From: Acanthaster planci
Taxonomy: Eukaryota > Echinodermata > Asteroidea > Valvatida > Acanthasteridae
Direction of reading: 5' to 3'
NCBI RefSeq assembly: GCF_001949145.1
Contig: NW_019091402.1
Location: forward strand, 519,663 to 550,450
DNA: 30,788 nucleotides
Every line of letters starts with the position of its first letter. Positions within the stretch are counted from its first letter, which is position 1. This document shows, in pieces, positions 24,201-30,328 of this stretch. A program made the translations under genes and the position numbers. The notes under the pieces were generated by a model. It worked only from the letters and a program-made list of their open reading frames with translations, made no database searches and was not told the origin of the DNA.

Positions 24201-27200
24201 CATTATATACAGAATCTGACTCTCGACAACGATTGCGGGAGCAATACCCGACCGAGCCCAGTTCTGACCTCACCTTGGAGGCCCAACAGAGGGCACTGTT
24301 GAAGCACCAGCAGGAAAAACTGGAGAACATGCGAAGAGGTATAAATTGTCTACAATTACCCTAATCTCCTGGATTAATTTCTATGTCCAAGTGCCAACTA
24401 AAATGAACCATAGGTCGGCCGGTGTCTCCTGCATGATTAATGATTGGACTGTCAAGTCAACCATTCAGAACCAAAGCCCTCTGGCATAGTTGCATCGCTG
24501 GTCATCCGTAGCCGCCCTCTGTATAAATTGAATTGAACCACTGGCGTGAATATAATTGGGCAAGATGGCAGAGCCCAGGAATGCAGTGAGACAGATGCAG
24601 TCAACTGTGAAGTGAGGGTGACAGTGGGATTTTTAACAGACTAGTTCAAGCAGGGTCATTCAAGTTGGACGGCACAGTATGTATGCACTGGTTCATGTTC
24701 GTGTAAGGAGCAATTAACCAGTGATTGAACTCTTGTTTGAGCCACAAACTTGGCTTATGCTGAATCCCGGGAGAGATGACTATTGAAAATATGACTAAAA
24801 TTCAGCAGGGATGTGATTTCACAGAACTTGTCTTGATTTCAGAATTTTTTGACACGAGACAGCAAGATTTTCCGATGTTGATAGGGTTTGCCATGTTCTG
24901 TTATGCACTTGATGCTACCCAGTGAGTAGCCCATTTTGGCGAGAATGCATGCCTTGTAATACTTGTTAAATGCCCCCAAAAGTTAGTGTTTTATCACTAT
25001 CATTGTTACAACCCTCTCCATTTTGTTGGCATGGTAACATGACCTCCCCTGAAAAGTTTAGGGATTCCCAACTGTACTCCAAGCTCATCCTGACAAGGAT
25101 CAGTGTTGTAGTCGAGACCACGCTAAGACCAGGCACAAAGTCTTTCACAAGAAGACAAGTCACAAGTAACAGTGAACAGCGACAGAGGAATTTTTTGTTG
25201 TAGTTCTGATTAGCTTGTGATTTGAATTCAGACTTGAGGTCTTGTGTTGGCCTTTTTGGGTCTTGCTACACTGCCAAGGACGTAGTGGCAAAATGAATGC
25301 ATGTAACTCTGCGATCCACAGCCACCACACTGGCACCAAATTCCAACGGCTGCCATTTTAGGTATTTTGCTGAAGTTTGGATTGTGTAGAGACTACCCAT
25401 CGACAAGTTGTGACAAGTTTTCTTGAAGGATGTGCCAGTCGTGGGTCCTTGAACTGTTAGGATTTCAGAGGTTTCAGAACCTTGTCAAGTTCAAAAAACC
25501 CAATGTCACAACCTGTGAAGGTCTTGACCTGAACCATAATCACTTAAGAAATTTATTTTTGAAAACTCTGTGTATACTGTTGACATGCATGTAGTTTACC
25601 CCATTTTTGTTGGTCTGTCTCCAGAGAAGAGCAAGAGACCATTGGAAGATCAGATGCCAAGTATGAATCTGAGAGACCTTGGGAGGGTAAGCCTGCTCTA
25701 GTCATTGTCTGTGAGTGTAAGCCAAGTCTGAGGTGTCTGTTCTCGTACATCCAGCTATGGATGGTTACTGTATTAAGATACCTCCTGAGGGACTTTTCCA
25801 CTTGTGTTGTGAGACGGATTCAGAGAGGACTTCTAACTCGTTCTATTGGCCGAGATCATGCCCTCGGCATATATATCAAACAGTGTATTATGCTAGAGGG
25901 AGCTCTATCTTGTAAATGTAGGTCACTGCCCTATTTCCTGTTCCCATAATTCCCAATGCCCAAACATTTTATTCCCCCTCCCTTCTTTCTCCAGAACGAC
26001 TCCCCACTTCTGGCCTTGGAATCCGAGAGTGCCTTCATCGGAATCAACAATGGCATCGCGGACATTCCCAGTACGCCTCCACACAGGAAGAAACCCCCGT
26101 CGCCCAGACGAGACTACGGTGAGCCGTCAACCTCAGTGGCTGCTCAGAATAAGGTACAAGCTCATACTGACCTCTGTGCCTTTTGGAAAAGTCCCAGATC
26201 TGCCAAAAATGTGCATTTAAGATTCAAATTTTGATATCTTGTCTGAAATCCTGACTTCTTGGAAATTATTGCAAATACTCTACATGTACCTCCTGGTCCG
26301 AGTGTAAAGGGAGACTATTCCCCCCAAATACAGGTAGTAATTACACTTTTATTCTCATAGTTTGTTCATGTAAAGGTTCATTTGTAGTAGTTACATACAG
26401 GGAACATCAGCCAACTTGGAAAATAGTTTTTGTCTTCGAACCTAAAGCACTTTGAGGTAGTGTTTTGGAGTTTATAGTACAGTGGAATGTCGCCATACCA
26501 AACACCGCTATACTGAACATCCGGCTGTACCGAACATCGCCCTTGGCTCCCAAAATTTGTGCGCAAAACCTACCAAACATTATGCTGTTGCAAATCAACT
26601 GAGATTGGCCACAGCATGCATCAGAGATCAATCCTAAGCAGTAGCTTCACGACTTTTAGGATAAACTAAATATCAATCTTGTAACTCAAGATTTAATAAA
26701 AAACAAAAACAATTAACAGATACATTTCTAGAAACCTCAAACGTGAATGTAACGGCAAAACATCGTGAAAACAGCGAATCATACTATCACAAGAGTGTGC
26801 ACTTCAGTTAGACAAGAGAGGGCGCTATTCAACATGGCAACGAAACGTTCGGCAGTTAATTTCACTATAACGAACGACCGCAGTACCGAATATTGAGCGT
26901 GGACCCAGTCGTGTTCGCTATAGCGGCATTCCACTGTACCTTCATCCTCTATTCTGCCTAGAGTTCTTTTTCAAAAGATGCACAGGCAAACCTTTTCAAA
27001 TAACATTCGCTATGCGTTACCTCTGTTTGCCTCTTGCCAGCCCAAGGACCCGCTCGGATCGACAATGAGTTTTGACAACGATACAATTGATTACCTCGCC
27101 AAGAAAAACCAGGAAAGAAACAAGGCCTTGAAACACCTGGAGGGTGAGTCATACTCGAGGATTACAATCCTTCTGCTTTGATTGGTTATTGAGAATTATG

Positions 27201-30200
27201 ATTAAAAATTCATGTCACCCTTTTGTCCACTTAAAAAATATTTGTTCAAATATGGCTGTACTAGCAATAGGGATGATTCATCTACTGGATGCCACCAAGG
27301 GGTTGTCACAGAGAGACCATTTTTCAAGCTTATGCTTGACAAAGCATGGCCGCCTTGCCGTAATTGCCATTTGAGGGTAGGTTATCAGACAACTAAGGGA
27401 AATTTTTGATAGAATGGGATATTCCGTGCAGACAAACAAAGAAAGAATTTTAATTAAAACTGCTACTTGAAATACACTTAAGAATCTTCTTCCCTGACAA
27501 ACGAACATCGGGATTAATTCAAGTTCCCCGCACATAGCCAGCGGATAGAACTTGTTGACCATTTCCCACAATGCACTGCCAAAAATGGCCTTTGATCCGT
27601 GGCAATCTCTCAGTGAACACTGTGTTTCAAAATGTCCGTATTATTAAAAGGCAAAATAGTCGGGTTTCATCCCGTGTCTGAGTGGTCAATCGATTCAAGT
27701 GGATTTCCATGATCCAAAATGGCCATTTTATTTATTTTATCAATAAAGTTCAAGTTGATTTGTCCATGTCTTCAGCAGATAATACCTCTCTGGTGGATCC
27801 TGACGATGTGCTGCAGAGGTTCATGATGAAAGCATCACATGACAGGTAAAAAACAGTCTGAGAACTTTTTGTTTTCTATATTGAACTGTGGATATCACTA
27901 CAAATACCAGACATTTTTTACTTTGTGCACTAATTCGTGACTTTTACACAAAGTTGTTAACTTCTCAAACAGCCGTGTTACGAGTTTTCAGACAGCAGCT
28001 GCTTTTACATGTGTTGAAAATGCTGGGTTGTGTGAGGGAGTTTTGAGGTTAATTAATTAGTACATTGTTTTAATGGTCGTAGGAAAAAGGGCTGAAGGAT
28101 TTTATTGATATTGAAATTGGAGGATTTGGGTCCCAAATCCTCCAATTCAATATGATTTTACATGCACCCTGGGGGGTTAGGGTTAACGTGTGACCAACCA
28201 TTCCAAACCCAAATGAATGTGATTTTAGTACCAGAACTTTCACTGGTCATGTTCATGGAAGTTGCACAACAGACCTTGCCAATAATCATTACAGCTTAAT
28301 TCTGCAGACAGAATTTAGACTTTGGATCACTTAGAAGTTGGGGAAGAAAAAGTATGGGAGAAGTATTGTCCTATTTTGGATGATGGGTCACCATTCTTAA
28401 TATCGCAAGTGCATTGTGACTAGACTCGATGGCTTTACATTACCTAAAGTGGTGTTTTGCTTGTCTCCAAAAATTACTAAACTTTTCTGACTATTTTGAA
28501 AGATGCCGTTTTTCAGGAATCTGTGTTACAGCTTGCACGTACCTCATCAAGAAATTTAATGAAAGCAACATTTAATTTTTTTTCATGTTGCAACTTCTGG
28601 TCATTGAAACAATCTGTCAATGAAGGCCAGGCCTCCCAACAATTGTAAGGAAGATCCTTAGGGTTTGGTCTAGTAAAGTAATTCGACTCATGTCAGTGAT
28701 GACTTGAACAGTTCTTCTTCTGTGTTGAATTTCCATCGATGCTAGCAGTTGAACATGTGATCGAATATCCTTCCAACCTGTCATCCGACATACATGTACA
28801 TCCATGATACAATGTCCTTGATACAATGAGAACTTTCCAATCTGTTTTTTGGTCATTACATAGCCAGTGAACAAGATGGCTGAAACTCGAAAAGCTTTGT
28901 CGAGAAGCAAAGGAGTGTTTTGAGGATTTTTTTAAATGATGATAATGAAACAGCATCTTTTAAAAAAAATGTTACTCTTAGTTTGTCTTGCCCGGGGTTT
29001 TTAGTTGCGTTTTCATGCTTGCTTCCATTTCACTTTTGCATGCTTGCTTGTCTCATCAAGACTTTAGTTGTGTAATGTCCTTGCTGAGATACCAAAGGTA
29101 GGAATTAGAAGCAGTAGTTTGGAGTTTTGTTTGTTGGGTTGTTGGGGTGTTGGGGTGTTTGTTTGTTTGTTTGTTTGTTGGGGTGTTGGGGTGTTTGTTT
29201 GTTTGTTTGTTTGTTGGGGTGTTGGGGTGTTTGTTTGTTTGTTTGTTTGTTTGTTGGGGTGTTTGTTTGTTTGTTTGTTTGTTTTACTTTGCTTTGAGGA
29301 TAGAAAAGAAGTCGCTTGTAATTGGTTGAAATCTCACTTTTAAAAAATAGTTGGTTTAATTGAGTCTGTCCGACTTGATTGATATCTATTTTAACTTCTT
29401 AAGCAGGAGCACAGGAGTGAATGCTGACCTCACCGTTTGATTGAGCACAGGAAAAAACTTTTTCTCAGGCACCGATGACAAAGATAAAGTGCAGTACCTC
29501 ACCGTATTAGAATGCTATCAATCAATCTAGCACATCATGTTACGAATGTTGAGAGCTTCTCTCGTTACTTAATAAACCTGGCATGGTACTGACAGTGAGT
29601 CATTAATGCATGTAGTGCATGCACCTCGGTATTAACAAGACCAGCACGTACTACTTGTCTCATCATTGCGTATTCTTTATAAGTTATTGAAACGAGATAC
29701 ATGAATACCTGATTAATGTACATTCAGCATGACTTGCCATGCATGGAGCTCGATGGAATTGTAACATTCATCTTTAGTCTTGTGTGTAACTTTTCGAACA
29801 TGTGTTCCATCATCTAATATTTACATTTAGGGAGTTATTTCCATTTTGCACCGAGGGTTAATTTCAACATGTTCTTTTCAACTGTGACATTTATTACATC
29901 TGTTGAAAGAAAAATAAAAAACCAGTCTTTTTGAGGGATTTTGCAAGGAGGCATTAAAAGGTTTGTGAAGCTCTTTTGGAACAAGCACTGAATGCTACTT
30001 TTAGTTGTTGCAACCTAGAAAACCAACATCACCTGCAGTTGTCATCAAATATTCAAACCAATATAACCAAAGTGAGGCTGGAAGGGAAAATACTCTGGTC
30101 CCTTTTTTCAATATGTTAAGTTGTATTACTACTGCGGTCTACAGGGAACAAGACAAACATGGCATCATAATGATCAAGGTCTATTGCCCTGTAGCTGTTT

Positions 30201-30328
30201 TTCGAACAGCATGCTTTGTGTTATCTAGTTCGTTACCTAGTTTGACCTTTGCACATTTTCACAGACCCAAGTCAGGAAGGAGTGAAGATTTGAGTTTATG
30301 GCTACAGCCAACAGTCAGCGACTACTGA
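76..30328 (+). CDS. CSPP1: CSPP1 orthologue, partial (25 exons; 5' end outside window)
   Basis: Spliced model: join(76..223,850..972,1311..1408,2088..2237,8562..8705,8951..8995,10033..10098,11187..11240,14257..14286,14992..15441,16419..16685,17302..17331,18021..18080,18244..18324,19525..19578,19925..19951,20668..20727,22745..22885,23617..23776,24213..24338,25625..25686,25995..26153,27041..27143,27776..27845,30265..30328). All junctions are GT/AG and phases match, giving 923 residues plus TGA. CSPP1 is known as a centrosomal, spindle-pole and ciliary protein that associates with and stabilises microtubules. Seen here: the [11 protein letters not shown] motif near the window start, a charged coiled-coil stretch (about residues 124-221), proline-rich linkers, a SAM-like domain (about 437-525), a second helical block (630-772) and an acidic C-terminal tail. 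The family call comes from these conserved blocks, recalled without a database search. Individual exon boundaries are by eye; the shortest exons are the least certain. Confidence 0.88.
850..972 (+). CDS. CSPP1: CSPP1 exon b
   Basis: The acceptor is cgtttgtag and the donor is ACAG|gtctgt, phase 1 on both sides. The join restores the codon GCC and continues the conserved motif as [19 protein letters not shown]. The remainder is a Q/A/P-rich linker. Confidence 0.85.
1311..1408 (+). CDS. CSPP1: CSPP1 exon c
   Basis: The acceptor is ttgtcctcag and the donor is CAACAG|gtacca; the phase is 1 in and 0 out. It encodes a proline-rich linker and then [10 protein letters not shown], which leads into the coiled coil of the next exon. 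Confidence 0.82.
2088..2237 (+). CDS. CSPP1: CSPP1 exon d: coiled coil
   Basis: The acceptor is atatttcag and the donor is GAAGAG|gtaagt, a strong consensus. Fifty codons of almost uninterrupted K/E/R/Q sequence (from [20 protein letters not shown] to KEKEEE) predict a long charged helix. The next intron (6.3 kb) hosts the lectin cluster. Confidence 0.87.
2336..2530 (-). pseudogene. Decayed C-type lectin exon 1 fragment
   Basis: The + strand here closely resembles the complement of the 5' half of exon 1 of the two intact lectins. The shared core is a tgtagcatttgtcccccca stretch followed by gatccaagcaggtgga, and the similarity runs on through the signal-peptide region. Read on the - strand from its ATG, the frame reaches a stop after about 13 codons, and the 3' half of the lectin domain is absent. 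It marks a third former lectin copy in this intron. Confidence 0.65.
4246..5247 (-). CDS. Secreted single-domain C-type lectin, copy A (nested, antisense)
   Basis: Model: complement(join(4246..4436,4950..5247)), 162 residues. Exon 1 (5247 to 4950) encodes a signal peptide ([19 protein letters not shown]) and the first half of a C-type lectin domain: [13 protein letters not shown] at 36-48, WFEAKQEC, and PEFWINC in place of the usual WIGL. Exon 2 (4436 to 4246) supplies GVWVCLDGT, the EPN triad at 120-122, EHCAEVW, RND at 139-141 where WND is usual, and AICKQP. Donor G|gtatgt and acceptor cattctag agree in phase 1. EPN is the mannose-type sugar and calcium motif in this family, so calcium-dependent sugar binding is possible, but the W to R change weakens the case. 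The oversized intron contains a chimeric exon relic that would cause early termination if spliced in. The gene lies wholly inside a CSPP1 intron. Confidence 0.78.
4633..4742 (-). pseudogene. Chimeric lectin exon relic (exon 2 start fused to exon 1 end)
   Basis: Read on the - strand, it begins like lectin exon 2 (acceptor cactgtag, then GVWVCLDGT...[10 protein letters not shown]). After about 67 nt it switches to sequence matching the end of exon 1 ([11 protein letters not shown]), closing with a plausible donor GAAG|gtactg. The fusion puts a TAA at 4671-4669. The flanking intron halves on each side both resemble the single intron of copy B. It is best read as the scar of a deletion between two tandem lectin genes. 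Confidence 0.75.
6400..7740. repeat. Lectin tandem duplication, copy B
   Basis: This is the partner of 3768-5300, with the anchors given there. It contains the second intact lectin with a compact 221 bp intron, against 513 bp in copy A. Confidence 0.7.
6996..7705 (-). CDS. Secreted single-domain C-type lectin, copy B (nested, antisense)
   Basis: Model: complement(join(6996..7195,7417..7705)), 162 residues, the same length as copy A and roughly three quarters identical over exon 1 by eye. The start ATG is at 7705, matching copy A; the in-frame GTG just upstream is not used. It has a signal peptide ([16 protein letters not shown]), [21 protein letters not shown] and PEFWINC. Exon 2 gives GVWVCLD, EPS at 117-119 (copy A has EPN), EHCAEVW, WND at 136-138 and AICKQP, and ends with a Cys-containing tail (AHCPIC). 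Donor GAAG|gtacca and acceptor cattgtag agree in phase 1. The N to S change in the sugar-binding triad may alter or abolish classical sugar selectivity. Confidence 0.82.
8562..8705 (+). CDS. CSPP1: CSPP1 exon e: coiled coil
   Basis: The acceptor is ctcttccag and the donor is GATCAG|gtcagg, phase 0-0. Forty-eight codons of K/E/R-rich helix ([20 protein letters not shown], then more of the same) continue the coiled coil of the previous exon. Confidence 0.87.
8951..8995 (+). CDS. CSPP1: CSPP1 exon f (15 codons)
   Basis: The acceptor is atctttccag and the donor is AAAGAG|gtcaga, phase 0-0. It encodes [15 protein letters not shown], whose SPPIPALR core is repeated in spirit by SPPIPTLR in the next exon. 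Confidence 0.8.
9080..9209. repeat. Possible foldback element
   Basis: gaatcagaatcaactggctgtggct near 9079-9104 is approximately the reverse complement of agccacagccgcaactt plus tagattc near 9182-9207. The arms are imperfect and I saw no clear target-site duplication. The rest of intron 8996-10032 shows nothing supportable. Confidence 0.4.
10033..10098 (+). CDS. CSPP1: CSPP1 exon g (22 codons)
   Basis: The acceptor is tttgcttttag and the donor is AAAAAG|gttggt, phase 0-0. It encodes [20 protein letters not shown] and two further lysines. The SPPIPTLR motif resembles SPPIPALR of the preceding exon, suggesting duplication of a short linear motif. Confidence 0.82.
10330..11031. mobile_element. 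Non-autonomous element with nested inverted repeats
   Basis: The left edge ggtccaattttatggagctg resembles the reverse complement of the right edge (ctctgaaatagggccc). Inside are two long hairpins. One pairs about 10663-10720 with 10752-10811, around a gtcaggcattacca arm. The other pairs tgtaagcacaacatttgtgc at about 10953 with its complement at about 10989. No coding sequence is present. The element's ends are approximate. Confidence 0.55.
11187..11240 (+). CDS. CSPP1: CSPP1 exon h (18 codons)
   Basis: The acceptor is tttctccacag and the donor is CCAGGA|gtgagt, phase 0-0. It encodes [18 protein letters not shown], a basic proline-rich linker. Confidence 0.78.
12316..12412. repeat. 12-bp minisatellite
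   Basis: Five near-perfect copies of the unit ggtcttgtgact are followed by several shortened or altered units. Because the unit is a multiple of three, it produces a meaningless open frame on both strands. Confidence 0.9.
12868..13183. repeat. Diverged tandem repeat, three copies of about 107-118 bp
   Basis: Recurrent blocks are gctagac(c/t)tа-like at about 12871 and 12976, ttgaatggattgcaca at about 12910 and 13017 with ttgactagattgcacc at about 13135, and gacacaatgtgcac at about 12935 and 13163. The copies are old and contain insertions. Confidence 0.5.
14257..14286 (+). CDS. CSPP1: CSPP1 micro-exon i (10 codons)
   Basis: The acceptor is ctttttgcag and the donor is TCAAAG|gtactc, phase 0-0. 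It encodes [10 protein letters not shown]. It is very short, so support comes from splice sites and phase only. Confidence 0.65.
14287..14991 (+). other. CSPP1: CSPP1 intron, nothing recognised
   Basis: This is non-coding sequence with a C-run and A-rich tract near 14738-14770. No gene or repeat family was recognised. Confidence 0.5.
14992..15441 (+). CDS. CSPP1: CSPP1 exon j: large disordered linker
   Basis: The acceptor is cattcctaag (weak) and the donor is TCTAGT|gtgagt, phase 0-0. At 150 codons it is by far the largest exon in the window. The composition is rich in S, P, E, K, N and D with no predicted fold, for example [20 protein letters not shown]. Reading on past the donor gives only nine residues and a stop, consistent with splicing here or with a short alternative 3' end. 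Confidence 0.78.
15442..16418 (+). other. CSPP1: CSPP1 intron, nothing recognised
   Basis: AT-rich non-coding sequence of 977 bp; no gene or structured repeat was recognised. Confidence 0.5.
16419..16685 (+). CDS. CSPP1: CSPP1 exon k: SAM-like domain
   Basis: The acceptor is gttgcttcag and the donor is AAGAAG|gtactg, phase 0-0, 89 codons. An alternative in-frame acceptor (ggaaaaag, start 16476) would trim 19 residues. From [13 protein letters not shown] the sequence follows the sterile alpha motif pattern: WL in helix 1, [14 protein letters not shown], the [16 protein letters not shown] core, then a [18 protein letters not shown]-terminal helix resembling the usual GH(R)xxIL helix. SAM domains usually mediate homo- or hetero-oligomerisation. 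The exon is more GC-rich and better conserved-looking than its neighbours. It could be a cassette exon. I assign it to CSPP1 because strand, phase and position fit; a separate nested gene is the alternative. Confidence 0.72.
16686..17301 (+). other. CSPP1: CSPP1 intron, nothing recognised
   Basis: 616 bp of non-coding sequence; no gene or repeat was recognised. Confidence 0.5.
17302..17331 (+). CDS. CSPP1: CSPP1 micro-exon l (10 codons)
   Basis: The acceptor is gatttgcaag and the donor is AACAAT|gtaaga, phase 0-0. It encodes [10 protein letters not shown]. It is short; support is from splice sites, phase and charged composition. Confidence 0.6.
17545..17612 (-). repeat. tRNA-like SINE head or tRNA relic
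   Basis: On the - strand a B-box-like ggttcgaattccaacc follows an A-box-like cacagtggtag at about 30 nt spacing, as in tRNA-derived pol III promoters. There is no complete cloverleaf, so this is a SINE fragment or tRNA pseudogene. The rest of intron 17332-18020 has nothing else to report. Confidence 0.45.
18021..18080 (+). CDS. CSPP1: CSPP1 exon m (20 codons)
   Basis: The acceptor is ctcaacgtag and the donor is ATCCAT|gtgaga, phase 0-0. It encodes an acidic segment, [20 protein letters not shown]. Confidence 0.75.
18244..18324 (+). CDS. CSPP1: CSPP1 exon n (26-27 codons)
   Basis: A tandem acceptor gccagcag lets the exon begin at 18244 (with an extra Q) or 18247. The donor is AGACCT|gtaaga, phase 0-0. 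It encodes (Q)[17 protein letters not shown] followed by a lysine/proline-rich end. Confidence 0.78.
18325..19524 (+). other. CSPP1: CSPP1 intron, nothing recognised
   Basis: 1.2 kb of AT-rich non-coding sequence with a short (at)n run near 19484-19492. No gene was recognised. Confidence 0.5.
19525..19578 (+). CDS. CSPP1: CSPP1 exon o (18 codons)
   Basis: The acceptor is cttactcaag and the donor is AAGGAA|gtaagc, phase 0-0. It encodes [18 protein letters not shown]. Confidence 0.72.
19925..19951 (+). CDS. CSPP1: CSPP1 micro-exon p (9 codons)
   Basis: The acceptor is tgcttttag with a good pyrimidine tract and the donor is TGGCAG|gtaaag, phase 0-0. It encodes PEPTRQNWQ. It is the shortest exon in the model. 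Confidence 0.62.
20007..20211. mobile_element. MITE, about 205 bp
   Basis: The terminal inverted repeat is about 27 bp. caatccagttcgtaagtgac at the left matches the reverse complement of cacttacgaaccggatgg at the right, both reaching a gtcac block. The interior is non-coding. The target-site duplication was not resolved. Confidence 0.6.
20668..20727 (+). CDS. CSPP1: CSPP1 exon q (20 codons)
   Basis: The acceptor is tttcacacag and the donor is CAGCAG|gtagaa, phase 0-0. It encodes a helical segment, [20 protein letters not shown]. Confidence 0.76.
20728..22744 (+). other. CSPP1: CSPP1 intron, 2.0 kb
   Basis: It contains the inverted-repeat element at 21262-21716. Otherwise no gene was recognised; 22115-22600 has overlapping short frames on both strands without domain motifs. 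Confidence 0.5.
21262..21716. mobile_element. Terminal-inverted-repeat element, about 455 bp
   Basis: gagttcgggcggcttgt at the left is mirrored by acaggccgcccgaactc at the right (16 of 17). Subterminal sequence (ctcgaacg with gggaacaa, against ttgttccc with ttcgagcg) also pairs. The interior is non-coding. No target-site duplication could be fixed by eye. Confidence 0.6.
22745..22885 (+). CDS. CSPP1: CSPP1 exon r: helical block
   Basis: The acceptor is ctccacctag and the donor is AGGGAG|gtaggt, phase 0-0. It encodes a polar lead followed by [20 protein letters not shown] and QSQLDRNRE, a coiled-coil-like segment of a type conserved in the C-terminal half of CSPP1. Confidence 0.85.
22886..23616 (+). 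other. CSPP1: CSPP1 intron, nothing recognised
   Basis: 731 bp; a more GC-rich stretch at about 23400-23580 was inspected for tRNA or coding signals and none was found. Confidence 0.5.
23617..23776 (+). CDS. CSPP1: CSPP1 exon s
   Basis: The acceptor is cattccatcag and the donor is AACAGAG|gtatgt; the phase is 0 in and 1 out. It encodes a basic linker with [17 protein letters not shown] and then [10 protein letters not shown], leading into the conserved SDSR block of the next exon. Confidence 0.86.
24213..24338 (+). CDS. CSPP1: CSPP1 exon t: conserved SDSR...[10 protein letters not shown] block
   Basis: The acceptor is attatatacag and the donor is AAGAG|gtataa, phase 1-1. The join gives [18 protein letters not shown] and then [20 protein letters not shown], one of the most recognisable conserved CSPP1 stretches. 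Confidence 0.88.
24339..25624 (+). other. CSPP1: CSPP1 intron, nothing recognised
   Basis: 1.3 kb of non-coding sequence; no gene or clear repeat structure was recognised. Confidence 0.5.
25625..25686 (+). CDS. CSPP1: CSPP1 exon u
   Basis: The acceptor is tctgtctccag and the donor is GGGAGG|gtaagc; the phase is 1 in and 0 out. It encodes [20 protein letters not shown] plus R. Confidence 0.78.
25995..26153 (+). CDS. CSPP1: CSPP1 exon v
   Basis: The acceptor is ctttctccag and the donor is AATAAG|gtacaa, phase 0-0. It encodes [20 protein letters not shown] followed by a [16 protein letters not shown] linker. A strong internal donor (TACG|gtgagc, GT at 26119) would end the exon in phase 1 and does not join in frame to the next exon, so the longer form is preferred. 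Confidence 0.84.
26480..26936. mobile_element. Tigger/pogo-like MITE, 457 bp
   Basis: The terminal inverted repeats are cagtggaatgtcgccata at the left and, in reverse complement, cagtggaatgccgctata at the right. TA dinucleotides flank both ends (26478-26479 and 26937-26938), as expected for TA target duplication. The TIR resembles the CAGTGGAA-type ends of pogo/Tigger elements of the Tc1/mariner superfamily. No transposase remains. Confidence 0.75.
27041..27143 (+). CDS. CSPP1: CSPP1 exon w
   Basis: The acceptor is cctcttgccag and the donor is CTGGAGG|gtgagt; the phase is 0 in and 1 out. It encodes [20 protein letters not shown] and then [14 protein letters not shown], a helical segment. Confidence 0.84.
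27144..27775 (+). other. CSPP1: CSPP1 intron, nothing recognised
   Basis: 632 bp of non-coding sequence; no gene or repeat was recognised. Confidence 0.5.
27776..27845 (+). CDS. CSPP1: CSPP1 exon x (tandem acceptor)
   Basis: The tandem acceptor gtcttcagcag allows a start at 27776 (adds one alanine codon) or 27779; both keep frame from phase 1. The donor is GACAG|gtaaaa, leaving phase 2. It encodes (A)[19 protein letters not shown] then SHD, an acidic and helical segment near the C-terminus. Confidence 0.78.
28108..28152. repeat. Near-perfect loopless palindrome
   Basis: attggaggatttggg is followed immediately by tcccaaatcctccaat, with arms extended by ttgaa/ttcaa and one extra A in the left arm. 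The arms are about 21-22 nt with no spacer. Confidence 0.8.
29126..29285. repeat. 36-bp G/T-only minisatellite
   Basis: The unit combines two ttggggtg blocks with a run of gttt repeats. GGGG blocks recur at 29144, 29180 and 29216 (36 bp period), then a shortened unit follows at 29256. The + strand is made only of G and T here. The open frame it creates (CLFVC...) is an artefact of the repeat. Confidence 0.92.
30265..30328 (+). CDS. CSPP1: CSPP1 terminal exon and stop
   Basis: The acceptor is acattttcacag. One base completes the AGA codon from the previous exon, then [20 protein letters not shown] and TGA at 30326-30328. The acidic-tryptophan end (DLSLWLQP) fits the C-terminal tail of CSPP1. 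The phase match makes this the terminal exon. Confidence 0.82.

Larger units (their letters stand above)
27846..30264 (+). other. CSPP1: Last CSPP1 intron, 2.4 kb
   Basis: It contains the palindrome at 28108-28152 and the G/T minisatellite at 29126-29285. No gene was supported in the remainder. Confidence 0.55.

Noticed and set aside
26119-26124. Strong internal donor in exon 25995-26153
   Set aside because: Use would leave phase 1, which does not join in frame to the exon at 27041; it could still serve rare isoforms.
26834-26893. ATG-led frame beginning [10 protein letters not shown] inside the pogo-like element, considered as a transposase start
   Set aside because: It points outward toward the near terminus and stops after about 20 codons, so it cannot be a transposase start in the expected orientation.
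29068-29343. Open frame rich in C, L, F, V, W and G resembling a cysteine-rich membrane peptide
   Set aside because: It is the in-frame reading of a 36-bp minisatellite, whose unit length is a multiple of three.
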